From: Enterobacter mori
Lineage (GTDB): Bacteria; Pseudomonadota; Gammaproteobacteria; Enterobacterales; Enterobacteriaceae
Direction of reading: 5' to 3'
Assembly: GCF_025244905.1 (NCBI RefSeq)
Contig: NZ_CP104285.1
Span: 2,604,001-2,668,000 of the forward strand
Length of the DNA: 64,000 bases
Position 1 is the stretch's first letter. The number at the start of each line of letters is the position of its first letter. The notes under the pieces were generated by a model, which worked only from the letters and a program-made list of their open reading frames with translations, did no database searches and had not been told where the DNA came from. This document shows positions 28,385 through 36,377 of this stretch, one piece after another. The translations under genes were made by a program, and so were the position numbers.

Positions 28385-29520
28385 ATATCTATCACCTTAC
28401 CAGGAATTAATTTACCACGTGCTTCTTCAGGTATATAAAATTGCATCCCTCCACCTTTCCCGTATAGCGGATTCGCATTAGCACGACCATTAGCAACAAA
28501 TATATCCTCAGAAACATAATATGCCCTAACTTTTGTTCGCAAAGGGAAATCTGGATTAAGTTTCACCTGTAACGCCTCATGATATCCTAATGAATCACCT
28601 TTATATTGCCTAACTGTAGGATGAGTTACGGTATATGCGGGTAACTGATCACCATTTGGATGCAATGCATAAAGGATTGTTCCTTTTTTAAGCGTTCTGT
28701 TCGAGTAACTGTCGATTCCTTTATAGTCTTTATTATTAGGGCCTTGCCATTGGGTCGCTTCTTTTGACGGATCCTTACATTTACGGCTCAACCCCCACGG
28801 ATCCACCCACCCCAGCGCATTCGGCGCATACTGGTAAAGGTTTATCCCCCCCACCAGCCCTATCGGGTCCTGCTGCGTAAACCGCCCGCAGTCCGGGTCG
28901 TAATACCGGAACAGATTGTAGTGCAGCCCTGTCTCACGGTCCAGGTATTGCCCCTGCATCCGCAGGTTCTGGGAATATCCTGATAGCTGCGTCTCGCTTT
29001 CCCGCAGCAGCTTGCCCCAGGCGCTGTTTACCCCTTCCCAGCGCACCAGCCCTTCGCTATCCGTCATTCGCTCCGGCGTGCCGTTGGGCTGGCAGTGGAA
29101 CCAGAAGATCTCCGGCGCTTCCACGCCATCAATACGCGCCAGCGGGTCGTAGCTGTCCTGATCGCTATAAACGTAGGTGAGCGGTACATCCCCGTGCACC
29201 TCCTGCAGCAGACGGAACCCTTCCCAGACAAACCGGGTGGTGACCGGCTTGCCGGCTGGCTGTCCACCCAGCATCTGGCGTCGCGTTTTGCTGATGCGTC
29301 GCCCGAGCGGATCGTAGCTGAAGCTGACCTGCGTTTGCGGCCTGTTGCGGTCCCGAGGCTGGCTGATAACCTCCGTCAGGCGATGTTCACCGTCGTAGCG
29401 GTAGTGCCACCGGGTCTGACCGTTATCCTTCTCCACGGTGCGGCCGTGGACGTCATAGCGCCAGCGAATGCCGTTCAGCTGCGTCAGGCGGTTATGCGTG
29501 ACCTTCTCAGCAGAACATTC
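28381..29520 (-). CDS. Orphan rhs core fragment with C-terminal toxin of uncertain type (module 3)
   Basis: About 245 residues of rhs core are followed, after VDPWGL, by about 130 residues of tip. The tip ends with [13 protein letters not shown] and GKLIPG. The glycine-rich GGG-x-Q-F/Y segment followed by L-I-x-G recalls TNT-type NAD-glycohydrolase tips, but I cannot identify the catalytic residues, so the family is tentative. The frame stays open into the antisense of a ychF scar (to 29610), but there is no ribosome site; it is a displaced tail, not an independent gene. The reading frame through core and tip is intact, so it can be restored by recombination. Confidence 0.75.
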   Translation of the reverse strand, partial: ECSAEKVTHNRLTQLNGIRWRYDVHGRTVEKDNGQTRWHYRYDGEHRLTEVISQPRDRNRPQTQVSFSYDPLGRRISKTRRQMLGGQPAGKPVTTRFVWEGFRLLQEVHGDVPLTYVYSDQDSYDPLARIDGVEAPEIFWFHCQPNGTPERMTDSEGLVRWEGVNSAWGKLLRESETQLSGYSQNLRMQGQYLDRETGLHYNLFRYYDPDCGRFTQQDPIGLVGGINLYQYAPNALGWVDPWGLSRKCKDPSKEATQWQGPNNKDYKGIDSYSNRTLKKGTILYALHPNGDQLPAYTVTHPTVRQYKGDSLGYHEALQVKLNPDFPLRTKVRAYYVSEDIFVANGRANANPLYGKGGGMQFYIPEEARGKLIPGKVIDI

Positions 29521-29524
29521 AAGC

Positions 29525-29920
29525 GCTGGAGGTTCGGTAGTGGTAGCGTTTTGGAACGCGGTTGAATCCGATATCGCTGAAATGAACGACGCCGATCGTG
29601 AAGATATCATGGCCGAGCCGGGTCTGAAACGCGTGATCCGCGCGGGCTATGAGCTGCTGAATCTGCAAACCTACTTCACCGCTGGTGTAAAAGAAGTGCG
29701 TGCGTGGACCATCCCTGTGGGTGCGACCGCGCCTCAGGCGGCCGGTAAGATCCACACTGACTTCGAGAAAGGCTTCATCCGTGTACAGACTATCGCGTTT
29801 GAAGACTTTATCACCTACAAGGGTGAGCAAGGCGTGAAAGAAGCAGGCAAGATGCGTGCGGAAGGGAAAGATTACATCGTTAAAGATGGCGACGTGATGA
29901 ACTTCTTGTTTAACGTTTGA
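29525..29920 (+). pseudogene. ychF 3'-end scar 2 (largest)
   Basis: About 395 bases corresponding to codons from about 231 to the stop of ychF (intact copy 24974-25378), in the same orientation, followed by the ychF terminator. It lacks 15 bases near 29620 (an in-frame loss around LGLEE). In the last 95 or so codons I count about 16 silent changes against two amino-acid changes (both Ala to Val). It has no start; the open frame at 29468 begins in antisense rhs sequence. Joined at about 29520 to the rhs core fragment of module 3. Confidence 0.92.
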
Positions 29921-29934
29921 TTTGTTTTTAATGG

Positions 29935-29967
29935 GAAAAATCCACGCTTTGGCGTGGATTTTTTTTA
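29935..29967 (+). terminator. Copy of the ychF terminator after scar 2
   Basis: AAAAATCCACGC(TTTG)GCGTGGATTTTTTTT, the same hairpin as at 25395-25423. It stands between two toxin modules and can stop minus-strand transcription from rhs. Confidence 0.88.
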
Positions 29968-29980
29968 TAGAGTAACGAAC

Positions 29981-30424
29981 TTATCCCCTTTTGCGCAGAT
30001 AGAACTCTAGATATTTTTTAGGTCTATCCTGAAACGCACGCTCTTTGCCGTAGTTATAAGCATCGTTAAAATATTTATACGCTTCCTCGAATTGATTCAA
30101 CTCATAACAGACCATGCCGAGATCGATTAAGGGTGCAGTGTCTATATCCGATCCACTTGTCCGTAATGTCGTATCTCCCCATTTCTTTGCCTCAGCGTAA
30201 TCCGCGAGATCAAAATATGCGCTGTACATGCAGGCAGAGATCCAGTTGGCGAGCTCCCATTCGAGCTTTGGCTCAGGAAGAGCTTGCCAGGCTTTTTGGT
30301 ATTGCTCTAAAGCCTCGACGTATTTTTTATCATCGTGAAACTCGTTTCCTTTTTCAACAAAGGAGTTAATTTCAGATTCAATTTTTGGGTCTTCAAGGTC
30401 TTTCATGGAACAATGCTCCTTCAT
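29981..30424 (-). CDS. TPR-type immunity protein of the GH-E nuclease tip (module 2)
   Basis: 147 residues, all helical, with tetratricopeptide-like repeats (GNEFHDDKKYVEALEQYQKAWQALP; LGMVCYELNQFEEAYKYFNDAYNYGK). No signal peptide. TPR proteins are frequent immunity partners of GH-E/HNH nuclease tips. Its ATG overlaps the toxin-tip stop. An initiating Met at 30424 is followed by another 18 bases later (MKDLED), either of which could be used. A degenerate second copy lies at 27390-27835. Confidence 0.8.
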   Translation of the reverse strand: MKEHCSMKDLEDPKIESEINSFVEKGNEFHDDKKYVEALEQYQKAWQALPEPKLEWELANWISACMYSAYFDLADYAEAKKWGDTTLRTSGSDIDTAPLIDLGMVCYELNQFEEAYKYFNDAYNYGKERAFQDRPKKYLEFYLRKRG

Positions 30425-31314
30425 TGGAAATATTGTGATTTTTCCTGTGGGCCAATAAAATCGGCGGAATCTTTATATCTATCAGGTAGCAGAGCTCCCT
30501 GAGATCGATTGTGGCCATAATATTCAAGCTCATAATTTCTGGAATCTCTCATAAATGCTCTGACCTCACGAGATTTAGGCCCATAATAACCACCTTTCTG
30601 GTTCCAGTATTTAACTGCATCGGTTAAATGAGCCATATCCGCATCCTGAATACGGTACCATTTACCATCAGTTGAACTCTTAAATTGCATCCTATCGCCC
30701 GTACCACGAATTCGTCCTTCTCCTCGCATTCGTGCGATTACTTCACGTCCAGTTTTACTGTTTTTTCCCGGGGTTCTTCCCATAAATTTTTTACGGCAAC
30801 TCAACCCCAGCGGATCGATCCAACCCAGCGCATTCGGCGCATACTGGTAAAGGTTTATCCCCCCCGTCAGCCCTATCGGGTCCTGCTGCGTAAACCTTCC
30901 GCAGTCCGGGTCGTAATACCGGAACAGATTGTAGTGCAGCCCTGTCTCACGGTCCAGGTATTGCCCCTGCATACGCAGGTTCTGGGAATATCCTGATAGC
31001 TGCGTCTCGCTTTCCCGCAGCAGCTTGCCCCAGGCGCTGTTTACCCCTTCCCAGCGCACCTGCCCTTCGCTATCTGTCATCAGCTCCGGCGTGCCGTTCG
31101 GCTGGCAGTGGAACCAGAAGATCTCCGGCGCTTCCACGCCATCAATACGCGCCAGCGGGTCGTAGCTGTCCTGATCGCTATAAACGTAGGTGAGCGGCAC
31201 ATCCCCGTGCACCTCCTGCAGCAGACGGAACCCTTCCCAGACAAACCGGGTGGTGACCGGCTTGCCGGCTGGCTGTTCGTTATCCTTCTCCACGATGATG
31301 ACCGTGGATGTCAT
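30421..31314 (-). CDS. Orphan rhs core fragment with GH-E family nuclease tip (module 2)
   Basis: Core residues to DPLGL are followed by about 127 residues with the pattern of GH-E HNH/EndoVII-type nucleases: GRTPGKNSKTGREV, a tryptophan-containing ADMAHLTDAVKYWN helix, GPKSREVRAFMRD and NYELEYYGHNRSQGA. It would cut nucleic acid in a target cell. The frame from 31314 has no ribosome site, and its first residues come from scrambled core DNA. The tip and its core-end fusion are intact, so it is a reserve tip rather than an expressed toxin. Confidence 0.8.
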   Translation of the reverse strand: MTSTVIIVEKDNEQPAGKPVTTRFVWEGFRLLQEVHGDVPLTYVYSDQDSYDPLARIDGVEAPEIFWFHCQPNGTPELMTDSEGQVRWEGVNSAWGKLLRESETQLSGYSQNLRMQGQYLDRETGLHYNLFRYYDPDCGRFTQQDPIGLTGGINLYQYAPNALGWIDPLGLSCRKKFMGRTPGKNSKTGREVIARMRGEGRIRGTGDRMQFKSSTDGKWYRIQDADMAHLTDAVKYWNQKGGYYGPKSREVRAFMRDSRNYELEYYGHNRSQGALLPDRYKDSADFIGPQEKSQYFQ

Positions 31315-31405
31315 AATGCCAGCGGCGGGACCAGCGGTGCGGCAAAGGAAATTGCCGGCAAGCAGGCGACCAGGCGGTCCTACTCGCTGCGGGTGGTAAG
31401 CAGTC
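31281..31405 (-). pseudogene. Scrambled rhs core pieces at the edge of module 2
   Basis: Three short blocks match separated parts of the intact core, in order but with deletions between them: CGTTATCCTTCTCCACG (compare 33023), GGCGGGACCAGCGG (compare 33288) and TACTCGCTGCGGGTGGT (compare 33366). At about 31405 the last block meets ychF sequence at a shared GTGCGG. Confidence 0.75.
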
Positions 31406-31480
31406 CCTGCGTGCGGAAGGGAAAGATTACATCGTTAAAGATATCAATGTGATGAACTTTTTTTAACGTTTGATTTGTTT
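31406..31480 (+). pseudogene. ychF 3'-end scar 3
   Basis: Starts TGCGTGCGGAAGGGAAAGAT, identical to 25309 onward, and continues through the last ychF codons with GATATCAA replacing GATGGCGA and a shortened T-stretch before the TGA. The terminator hairpin follows. Confidence 0.88.
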
Positions 31481-31486
31481 TAAATG

Positions 31487-31517
31487 AAAAAATCCACGTC
31501 AAAACGTGGATTTTTAT
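31487..31517 (+). terminator. Copy of the ychF terminator after scar 3
   Basis: AAAAAATCCACGT(CAAA)ACGTGGATTTTTATT, a compensated variant of the ychF terminator. It lies just beyond the immunity gene of the active rhs and should end its transcript. Confidence 0.85.
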
Positions 31518-31581
31518 TCCGAGAAAAAAATTACTAGTTTTTTTTAAATTTAAAAAACGCCTTCTTTGAGAGGATGATTTT

Positions 31582-32031
31582 TTATTCCCCCCAAGGATCA
31601 TCCAGCAAAAACTTCGCAACAATTGCTTCTTTTGTCGGTACAAGAGTGAAATTATAGTAAATTTCATCCCCTTCACAAATCTCATAAAAGAGTGAATAGG
31701 TTTGATCATTTAAATCTATGTTTAAATCAAACTTCTCAGTTGCTGAAGCGACTTGCAGCTTATGTTGATCCGTAACGGTAAATGGCACGACAATGCAGCG
31801 TTGAGCATTTTCATCTAATTTGAAAATGTTCTCTAGTTTAATATTGACGTTTGCTCCAAATGCATCCTCTGGCAATGGATCGAATATAACATAATCCTTG
31901 TGAAGCACAGCACCTTGAGAAATGTTACCTTTCCCCCACTGACTAAGCTTTTCGTCATAGTCTCTAGATCGTAACAATATTTGACTATGCGAAATCAGTA
32001 GATCTACTGTTTGTATATATTTATCACTCAT
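31582..32031 (-). CDS. ComJ/Nin-like immunity protein of the active Rhs nuclease tip
   Basis: 149-residue soluble beta-rich protein. The blocks VDLLISHSQILLRSRD, VVPFTVTDQHKLQVAS and FDLNIDLNDQTYSLFYE resemble ComJ (Nin), the Bacillus inhibitor of the NucA competence nuclease; this is from memory of the family pattern. That fits the NucA/NucB-like tip of the Rhs protein whose stop it overlaps. It would neutralise incoming or self nuclease. Its ATG overlaps the rhs stop by one base (TAATG-type junction). Confidence 0.75.
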   Translation of the reverse strand: MSDKYIQTVDLLISHSQILLRSRDYDEKLSQWGKGNISQGAVLHKDYVIFDPLPEDAFGANVNIKLENIFKLDENAQRCIVVPFTVTDQHKLQVASATEKFDLNIDLNDQTYSLFYEICEGDEIYYNFTLVPTKEAIVAKFLLDDPWGE

Positions 32032-35000
32032 TAAATTACCTCAACTTTTATTCTTGTTCCATCTGGCAGTTCTGATAAAACATTACCAATGCTTGAACCT
32101 GCACCACGGTTGTCGCTAGGATCTATATATCTTACACTAGCACCATCACCGCCTTCTTTAAACATCGCCATAGGCCATTCATCACGATCGTATCCCGGCT
32201 TAGTTTTGATATTTTTAAGACTCGTTTTCCTGTTAGATTTTGCAGTGCCTCGTTGGATTGTTACAACCTTTGCATGTCCTAAATCGATCGCATCTGATAT
32301 GTGACCAAACGTTGCAGGATATTCAGAGCGTTTCAATTTCAAAACGTATTCGTAATTTTTTGACTTCGATTTTGTTAAAGTGCAACCAGCTAATCCCAGT
32401 GGATCTATCCAGGTAAGAGGGTTAACAGTATATTTATATAAGTTTATCCCCCCCGCCAGCCCTATCGGGTCCTGCTGCGTAAACCTTCCGCAGTCCGGGT
32501 CGTAATACCGGAACAGATTGTAGTGCAGCCCTGTCTCACGGTCCAGGTATTGCCCCTGCATCCGCAGGTTCTGGGAATATCCTGATAGCTGCGTCTCGCT
32601 TTCCCGCAGCAGCTTGCCCCAGGCGCTGTTTACCCCTTCCCAGCGCACCTGCCCTTCGACATCCGTCATCCGCTCCGGCGTGCCGTTCGGCTGGCAGTGG
32701 AACCAGAAGATTTCCGGGGCATCAACGCCGTCGATACGCGCCAGCGGATCGTAGCTCTCCTGATCGCTGTAAACGTAGGTGAGCGGCACATCCCCGTGCA
32801 CCTCCTGCAGCAGACGGAACCCTTCCCAGACAAACCGGGTGGTGACCGGCTTGCCGGCTGGCTGTCCGCCCAGCATCTGGCGTCGCGTTTTGCTGATGCG
32901 TCGCCCGAGTGGATCGTAGCGGAAGCTGACCTGCGTTTGCGGCCTGTTGCGGTCCCGCGGCTGGCTGATGACTTCCGTCAGGCGATGCTCGCCGTCGTAG
33001 CGGTAGTGCCAGCGCGTCTGGCCGTTATCCTTCTCCACGGTGCGGCCGTGGACGTCATAGCGCCAGCGAATGCCGTTCAGCTGCGTCAGGCGGTTATGCG
33101 TGACCTTCTCAGCAGAGCCTTCGAGCGGGTTACCGGCCGCATCCCAGCGCCACTGCTCCTGGCCAGGCAGCGTACCGTCCTGAACGAGCAGACGCCCGGC
33201 GCTGTCGTACTGCCAGCGATACCAGCTGAACGGGTTATCGTCCCGCTCTTCCCGCACCAGGTTATTGCGATAGTCGTAATCCCAGCGGCGGGACCAGCGG
33301 CGTGGCGACGGACGCTGGGCATTGCCCGTAAAGACGTCCCGACGATGCAGTCGGCCAAGGCGGTCGTATTCGCTGCGGGTGGTCAGCAGCCCCTGGGTGC
33401 GGCTGGTCTCGCGGTGGAGTTCGTCACGGGTAAAATCAGAGACCGACAGCTTATCGAGAGCAATGCTGAGCAGATGTCCGCTGCCGTAGTAAAACTGCTT
33501 CAGCTCGCGGCCATCAGGGAGCGTGACTGAGGTGCGGTTGCCCAGCGCGTCATACTCCCACGCCAGCTCGCCATGCTCGCCGGCCTCGCGCGTGACGCGA
33601 CCAAGCGCGTCATAGTCAAAGGCGAGCTCCTGCTCTGCCTCGGTGGTCCATGCGTCGGCTGAAAGCGCAGGGTGCAGCCCAATCCGGCTCAGCAGCCCGG
33701 AAGGGGTGTAATGGTAGCGGGTTTGCCCTTCCGGCGTGGTGCGGGCGACCAGCTGGCCGCTCGCGCTCCAGGCGAAGGCGTGGGTGATGGCCTCCGGATG
33801 TCCGGCGGCAAACGTGCGCGCTATCGTGTGCCCGCAGGCGTCGTAGCGATACTGCGAGGCCACGCCATCGAGCCCTATCTCTTCCAGCAGCAGAGAGTCT
33901 GCACCCCAGCGGAACTGATATGCTTCGCCGTTTTCGTTTTCCAGGGCAATCAGACGCCCGCGGCTGTCCCAGCGGCGACGCACCTCTTCGCCCTGGGTAT
34001 TACGCGTTGCGGTTAAACGCCCCGCCTCATCGTATCTGAACTCACTTTCTTTCCCGTCAGCGCCTGCATGCTTAACCGGCAGGCCACGTTCGTTCCATTT
34101 GAGCGATTCCGTCCAGCCTTCAGGACGATCGAGCTGTACCGGACGCCCTGCGGCGTCGTAGCGGTAACGCGTCTCTTCGCCGTCGGCGCTAACTTCAGCC
34201 GCCAGCCAGCCCAGCGGATGATAGCGGTAGCGGGTCATTCGCCCGGAACAGTCCGTCGCACGGACGATCTGCCCGGCCTCATTGTACTCCTGGTAGCGGC
34301 TGTTTCCGGCGGCATCGACCTCTTCAACGACCTGGCCGAACGCGTCCCGGCGCAGTTGCGTCGTCTGCCCCATCGGGTCCACCACGCGCTTGAGCCCGTG
34401 ATGTTCGTCGTACCAGAATCGCGTGGCGCTGCCGTCGGCCTCGATAATGGCCGCGGGAAGCGCGCGATGCTCAAGCCAGGTGGTAGTGCGCGTATTGCCG
34501 TCGGCATCGGTCTCCTGCACCCGGTTGCCCATTTCGTCATAGACGAAGGTGACGGCGTTTCCGAGCGGATCGATGCGACGCGTCAGAAGTTCGTTGTCAT
34601 CCCACTCGTAGCGCCAGTTTTCACCGCGCTCGTCAACGTAGCGGACAATGAGATTTTGCGCGTTCCAGTAGTGGCGGCGCGTCTGACCGTCGTAATGCTC
34701 AACGGTCGTCAGCCCGGCGGCTAAATCATAGCTAAAGCGGCAGCCGTCGCCGGTGCTGGTGCGGTTTTCCACCACGCGCCAGTGATCGAGTTTTTTCCAG
34801 CGGTATTCGCTCTCCAGACCGCCCGGCATCCGGTGCCAGACCATCAGGCCGTGTTCGTTATAACGGTATTCACGCGTCACCACGCCGGAGGCATCCGTCG
34901 CGCTCGCCAGCTGGCCGCGCGCGTCGTAGCCCCACTGCATCAGCGGCCATGTCTGGCTGCCGTCGAAATAGCTGGCAGCGGTAACGCGATGCGGGAAGCG

Positions 35001-36374
35001 CTCATCTTCATAGCGCAGGGTGACGTCTATCGCCCGCGGCTCGTCGTGAAGACCAACCAGCCTGCCCTGCTCGTCCCACTCCGTCAGCAGCACGTTGCCG
35101 TATTCGTCGCTGAGGGAGGCCAGACGCAGAATAGATGGATTCGCCCGGGTCGGTTTATACAGACGCCATACCGCGCCGTCATCGTCAGCAATCGCCACGT
35201 CGCCGCTCTCATTGCGGCGGATAATGATGCCTTCGCTGATGCTGTAAAACGCGCGGTCGACAGGCGGCAGCTCGAAGCTCAGCTCGCGCCCGGTTTCGTC
35301 GAACCAGGTAGCGTTGGCTTCTTCCAGCGCCAGATAGCTGTCAAAAGTGGTTGCCCAGCCCAGACCAAACAGCCCTTCGCGGGTGGTCAGGCTGTTGTAG
35401 CTGCGCTGCCAGCGAAGCGGGAAGCGCCCCGGCAGCGAGAAATCGAGCTCATCGTCGTCATTCAGCACCTTCACGCCGGTGGCGGCGTGGACCGGGTGCG
35501 AGGAGCCAAACACGGCGTTGACCGCCATATCGGCCAGCATCCCGCCGCCTGCCGCCGCCAGCGCACAGGGCATGTTTTTCAAAATTTTACCCGGACGCCC
35601 GCGCAGCAGAGAGAGCGCAATCATCCCCAGCGCCAGGCCCGGCGTTTTACCGCTTTTGATATCACGGACCGTCAGCGTGTCACCGCCGATGATCACGTTC
35701 GGGGAGACATCGTCGGAAACGGTGCCTTCGCATGTGGTGCGATCTTTCGCGCGCACCGCGGGCTGCCCGTTGATAAAGACGCTTTTGGAGCCTTCCGCCA
35801 GATACTGCGGCCCGGAGTGTTTATCGCAGGCTACCTTGTCTTCTTCCAGCGGCGAGGTTCCCGCGGCGGCAGAGGCCACGCTCGGCTGCCACATTTCGCT
35901 GCCAAACTGTCCGGCAGCGGAAAGCAGCATGCCCGCATAATCCGCGAAGCTGCCCGGCGACTGGGGCTCAGGGGACGGCGTATCGGCGGGCGTCAGCGTG
36001 CCAGCCGCACGCGCGGCGGGGATCGCATTGGTCAGAACGTTATTCGAACCGGTGGTGATTTTACCCGCAGGCGACGGCGGGAAAAGCGCATTGCCTAACC
36101 CTTCCGCGGCGTTGCTGATATCGTCGGTGATCCCCGCGACGTTCGCCAGCACGCCGCCGATGATGCCGCTTAGCAGACAGCTGGACCCAATCGCCGCCAC
36201 GCCTGCTGCCGCCGCCCCCGCCCCCAGCAATGGTGCCGCAACGGTTGCTGCTGCGCCTACCGCCGCACCGATCACCGCATAGGCGGCACCTTCCGCCACA
36301 ATGCTGGTGATGTCCGCAAAAATGCTGGAGTGAATAATCTCGTCGCCCTTACGGGCCGCGTTGTTATCGCTCAT
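32031..36374 (-). CDS. PAAR-Rhs T6SS effector with NucA/NucB-like nuclease tip
   Basis: 1447 residues. Residues about 20-85 are hydrophobic alanine/glycine-rich membrane-type segments, the region held by EagR chaperones. About 175-255 form a PAAR domain (CDKHSGPQYLAEGSKSV...INGQPAVRAKDRTTCEG). About 290-1310 is the YD-repeat shell, closing with [18 protein letters not shown] and DPLGLA. The last 120 residues are the toxin: GHISDAI...KVVTIQR, then YDRDEWPMAMFKEGG and PSDNRGAGSSIGN, the pattern of NucA/NucB DNases (D-R-D-E catalytic region). It tips the VgrG spike and is delivered by the T6SS. The sequence between GGINLY and the tip differs from the orphan copies (KYTVNPLTWIDPLGL instead of [15 protein letters not shown]), so the exchange point lies inside the core end. 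Confidence 0.92.
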   Translation of the reverse strand: MSDNNAARKGDEIIHSSIFADITSIVAEGAAYAVIGAAVGAAATVAAPLLGAGAAAAGVAAIGSSCLLSGIIGGVLANVAGITDDISNAAEGLGNALFPPSPAGKITTGSNNVLTNAIPAARAAGTLTPADTPSPEPQSPGSFADYAGMLLSAAGQFGSEMWQPSVASAAAGTSPLEEDKVACDKHSGPQYLAEGSKSVFINGQPAVRAKDRTTCEGTVSDDVSPNVIIGGDTLTVRDIKSGKTPGLALGMIALSLLRGRPGKILKNMPCALAAAGGGMLADMAVNAVFGSSHPVHAATGVKVLNDDDELDFSLPGRFPLRWQRSYNSLTTREGLFGLGWATTFDSYLALEEANATWFDETGRELSFELPPVDRAFYSISEGIIIRRNESGDVAIADDDGAVWRLYKPTRANPSILRLASLSDEYGNVLLTEWDEQGRLVGLHDEPRAIDVTLRYEDERFPHRVTAASYFDGSQTWPLMQWGYDARGQLASATDASGVVTREYRYNEHGLMVWHRMPGGLESEYRWKKLDHWRVVENRTSTGDGCRFSYDLAAGLTTVEHYDGQTRRHYWNAQNLIVRYVDERGENWRYEWDDNELLTRRIDPLGNAVTFVYDEMGNRVQETDADGNTRTTTWLEHRALPAAIIEADGSATRFWYDEHHGLKRVVDPMGQTTQLRRDAFGQVVEEVDAAGNSRYQEYNEAGQIVRATDCSGRMTRYRYHPLGWLAAEVSADGEETRYRYDAAGRPVQLDRPEGWTESLKWNERGLPVKHAGADGKESEFRYDEAGRLTATRNTQGEEVRRRWDSRGRLIALENENGEAYQFRWGADSLLLEEIGLDGVASQYRYDACGHTIARTFAAGHPEAITHAFAWSASGQLVARTTPEGQTRYHYTPSGLLSRIGLHPALSADAWTTEAEQELAFDYDALGRVTREAGEHGELAWEYDALGNRTSVTLPDGRELKQFYYGSGHLLSIALDKLSVSDFTRDELHRETSRTQGLLTTRSEYDRLGRLHRRDVFTGNAQRPSPRRWSRRWDYDYRNNLVREERDDNPFSWYRWQYDSAGRLLVQDGTLPGQEQWRWDAAGNPLEGSAEKVTHNRLTQLNGIRWRYDVHGRTVEKDNGQTRWHYRYDGEHRLTEVISQPRDRNRPQTQVSFRYDPLGRRISKTRRQMLGGQPAGKPVTTRFVWEGFRLLQEVHGDVPLTYVYSDQESYDPLARIDGVDAPEIFWFHCQPNGTPERMTDVEGQVRWEGVNSAWGKLLRESETQLSGYSQNLRMQGQYLDRETGLHYNLFRYYDPDCGRFTQQDPIGLAGGINLYKYTVNPLTWIDPLGLAGCTLTKSKSKNYEYVLKLKRSEYPATFGHISDAIDLGHAKVVTIQRGTAKSNRKTSLKNIKTKPGYDRDEWPMAMFKEGGDGASVRYIDPSDNRGAGSSIGNVLSELPDGTRIKVEVI

Positions 36375-36377
36375 ACC

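Noticed and set aside
29468..29920. 150-codon frame ending in a perfect YchF C-terminus
   Set aside because: Not an independent gene: its first third is antisense rhs sequence and the remainder is a ychF 3' scar without a start.
25379..32031. Insertion sequence or integron as the cause of the module array
   Set aside because: I see no transposase, integrase, terminal inverted repeats or attC-like sites; junctions vary in position and use short shared sequences instead.
32400..35450. Repeated short motifs in rhs considered as a direct-repeat array
   Set aside because: They are the coding repeats of YD (Rhs) domains, degenerate and in frame, with no regular spacer structure; no CRISPR array was seen anywhere in the window.
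34782..36098. Plus-strand open frame of 438 codons within rhs
   Set aside because: Antisense of the PAAR and core parts of the Rhs protein; no ribosome site and no recognisable domain.
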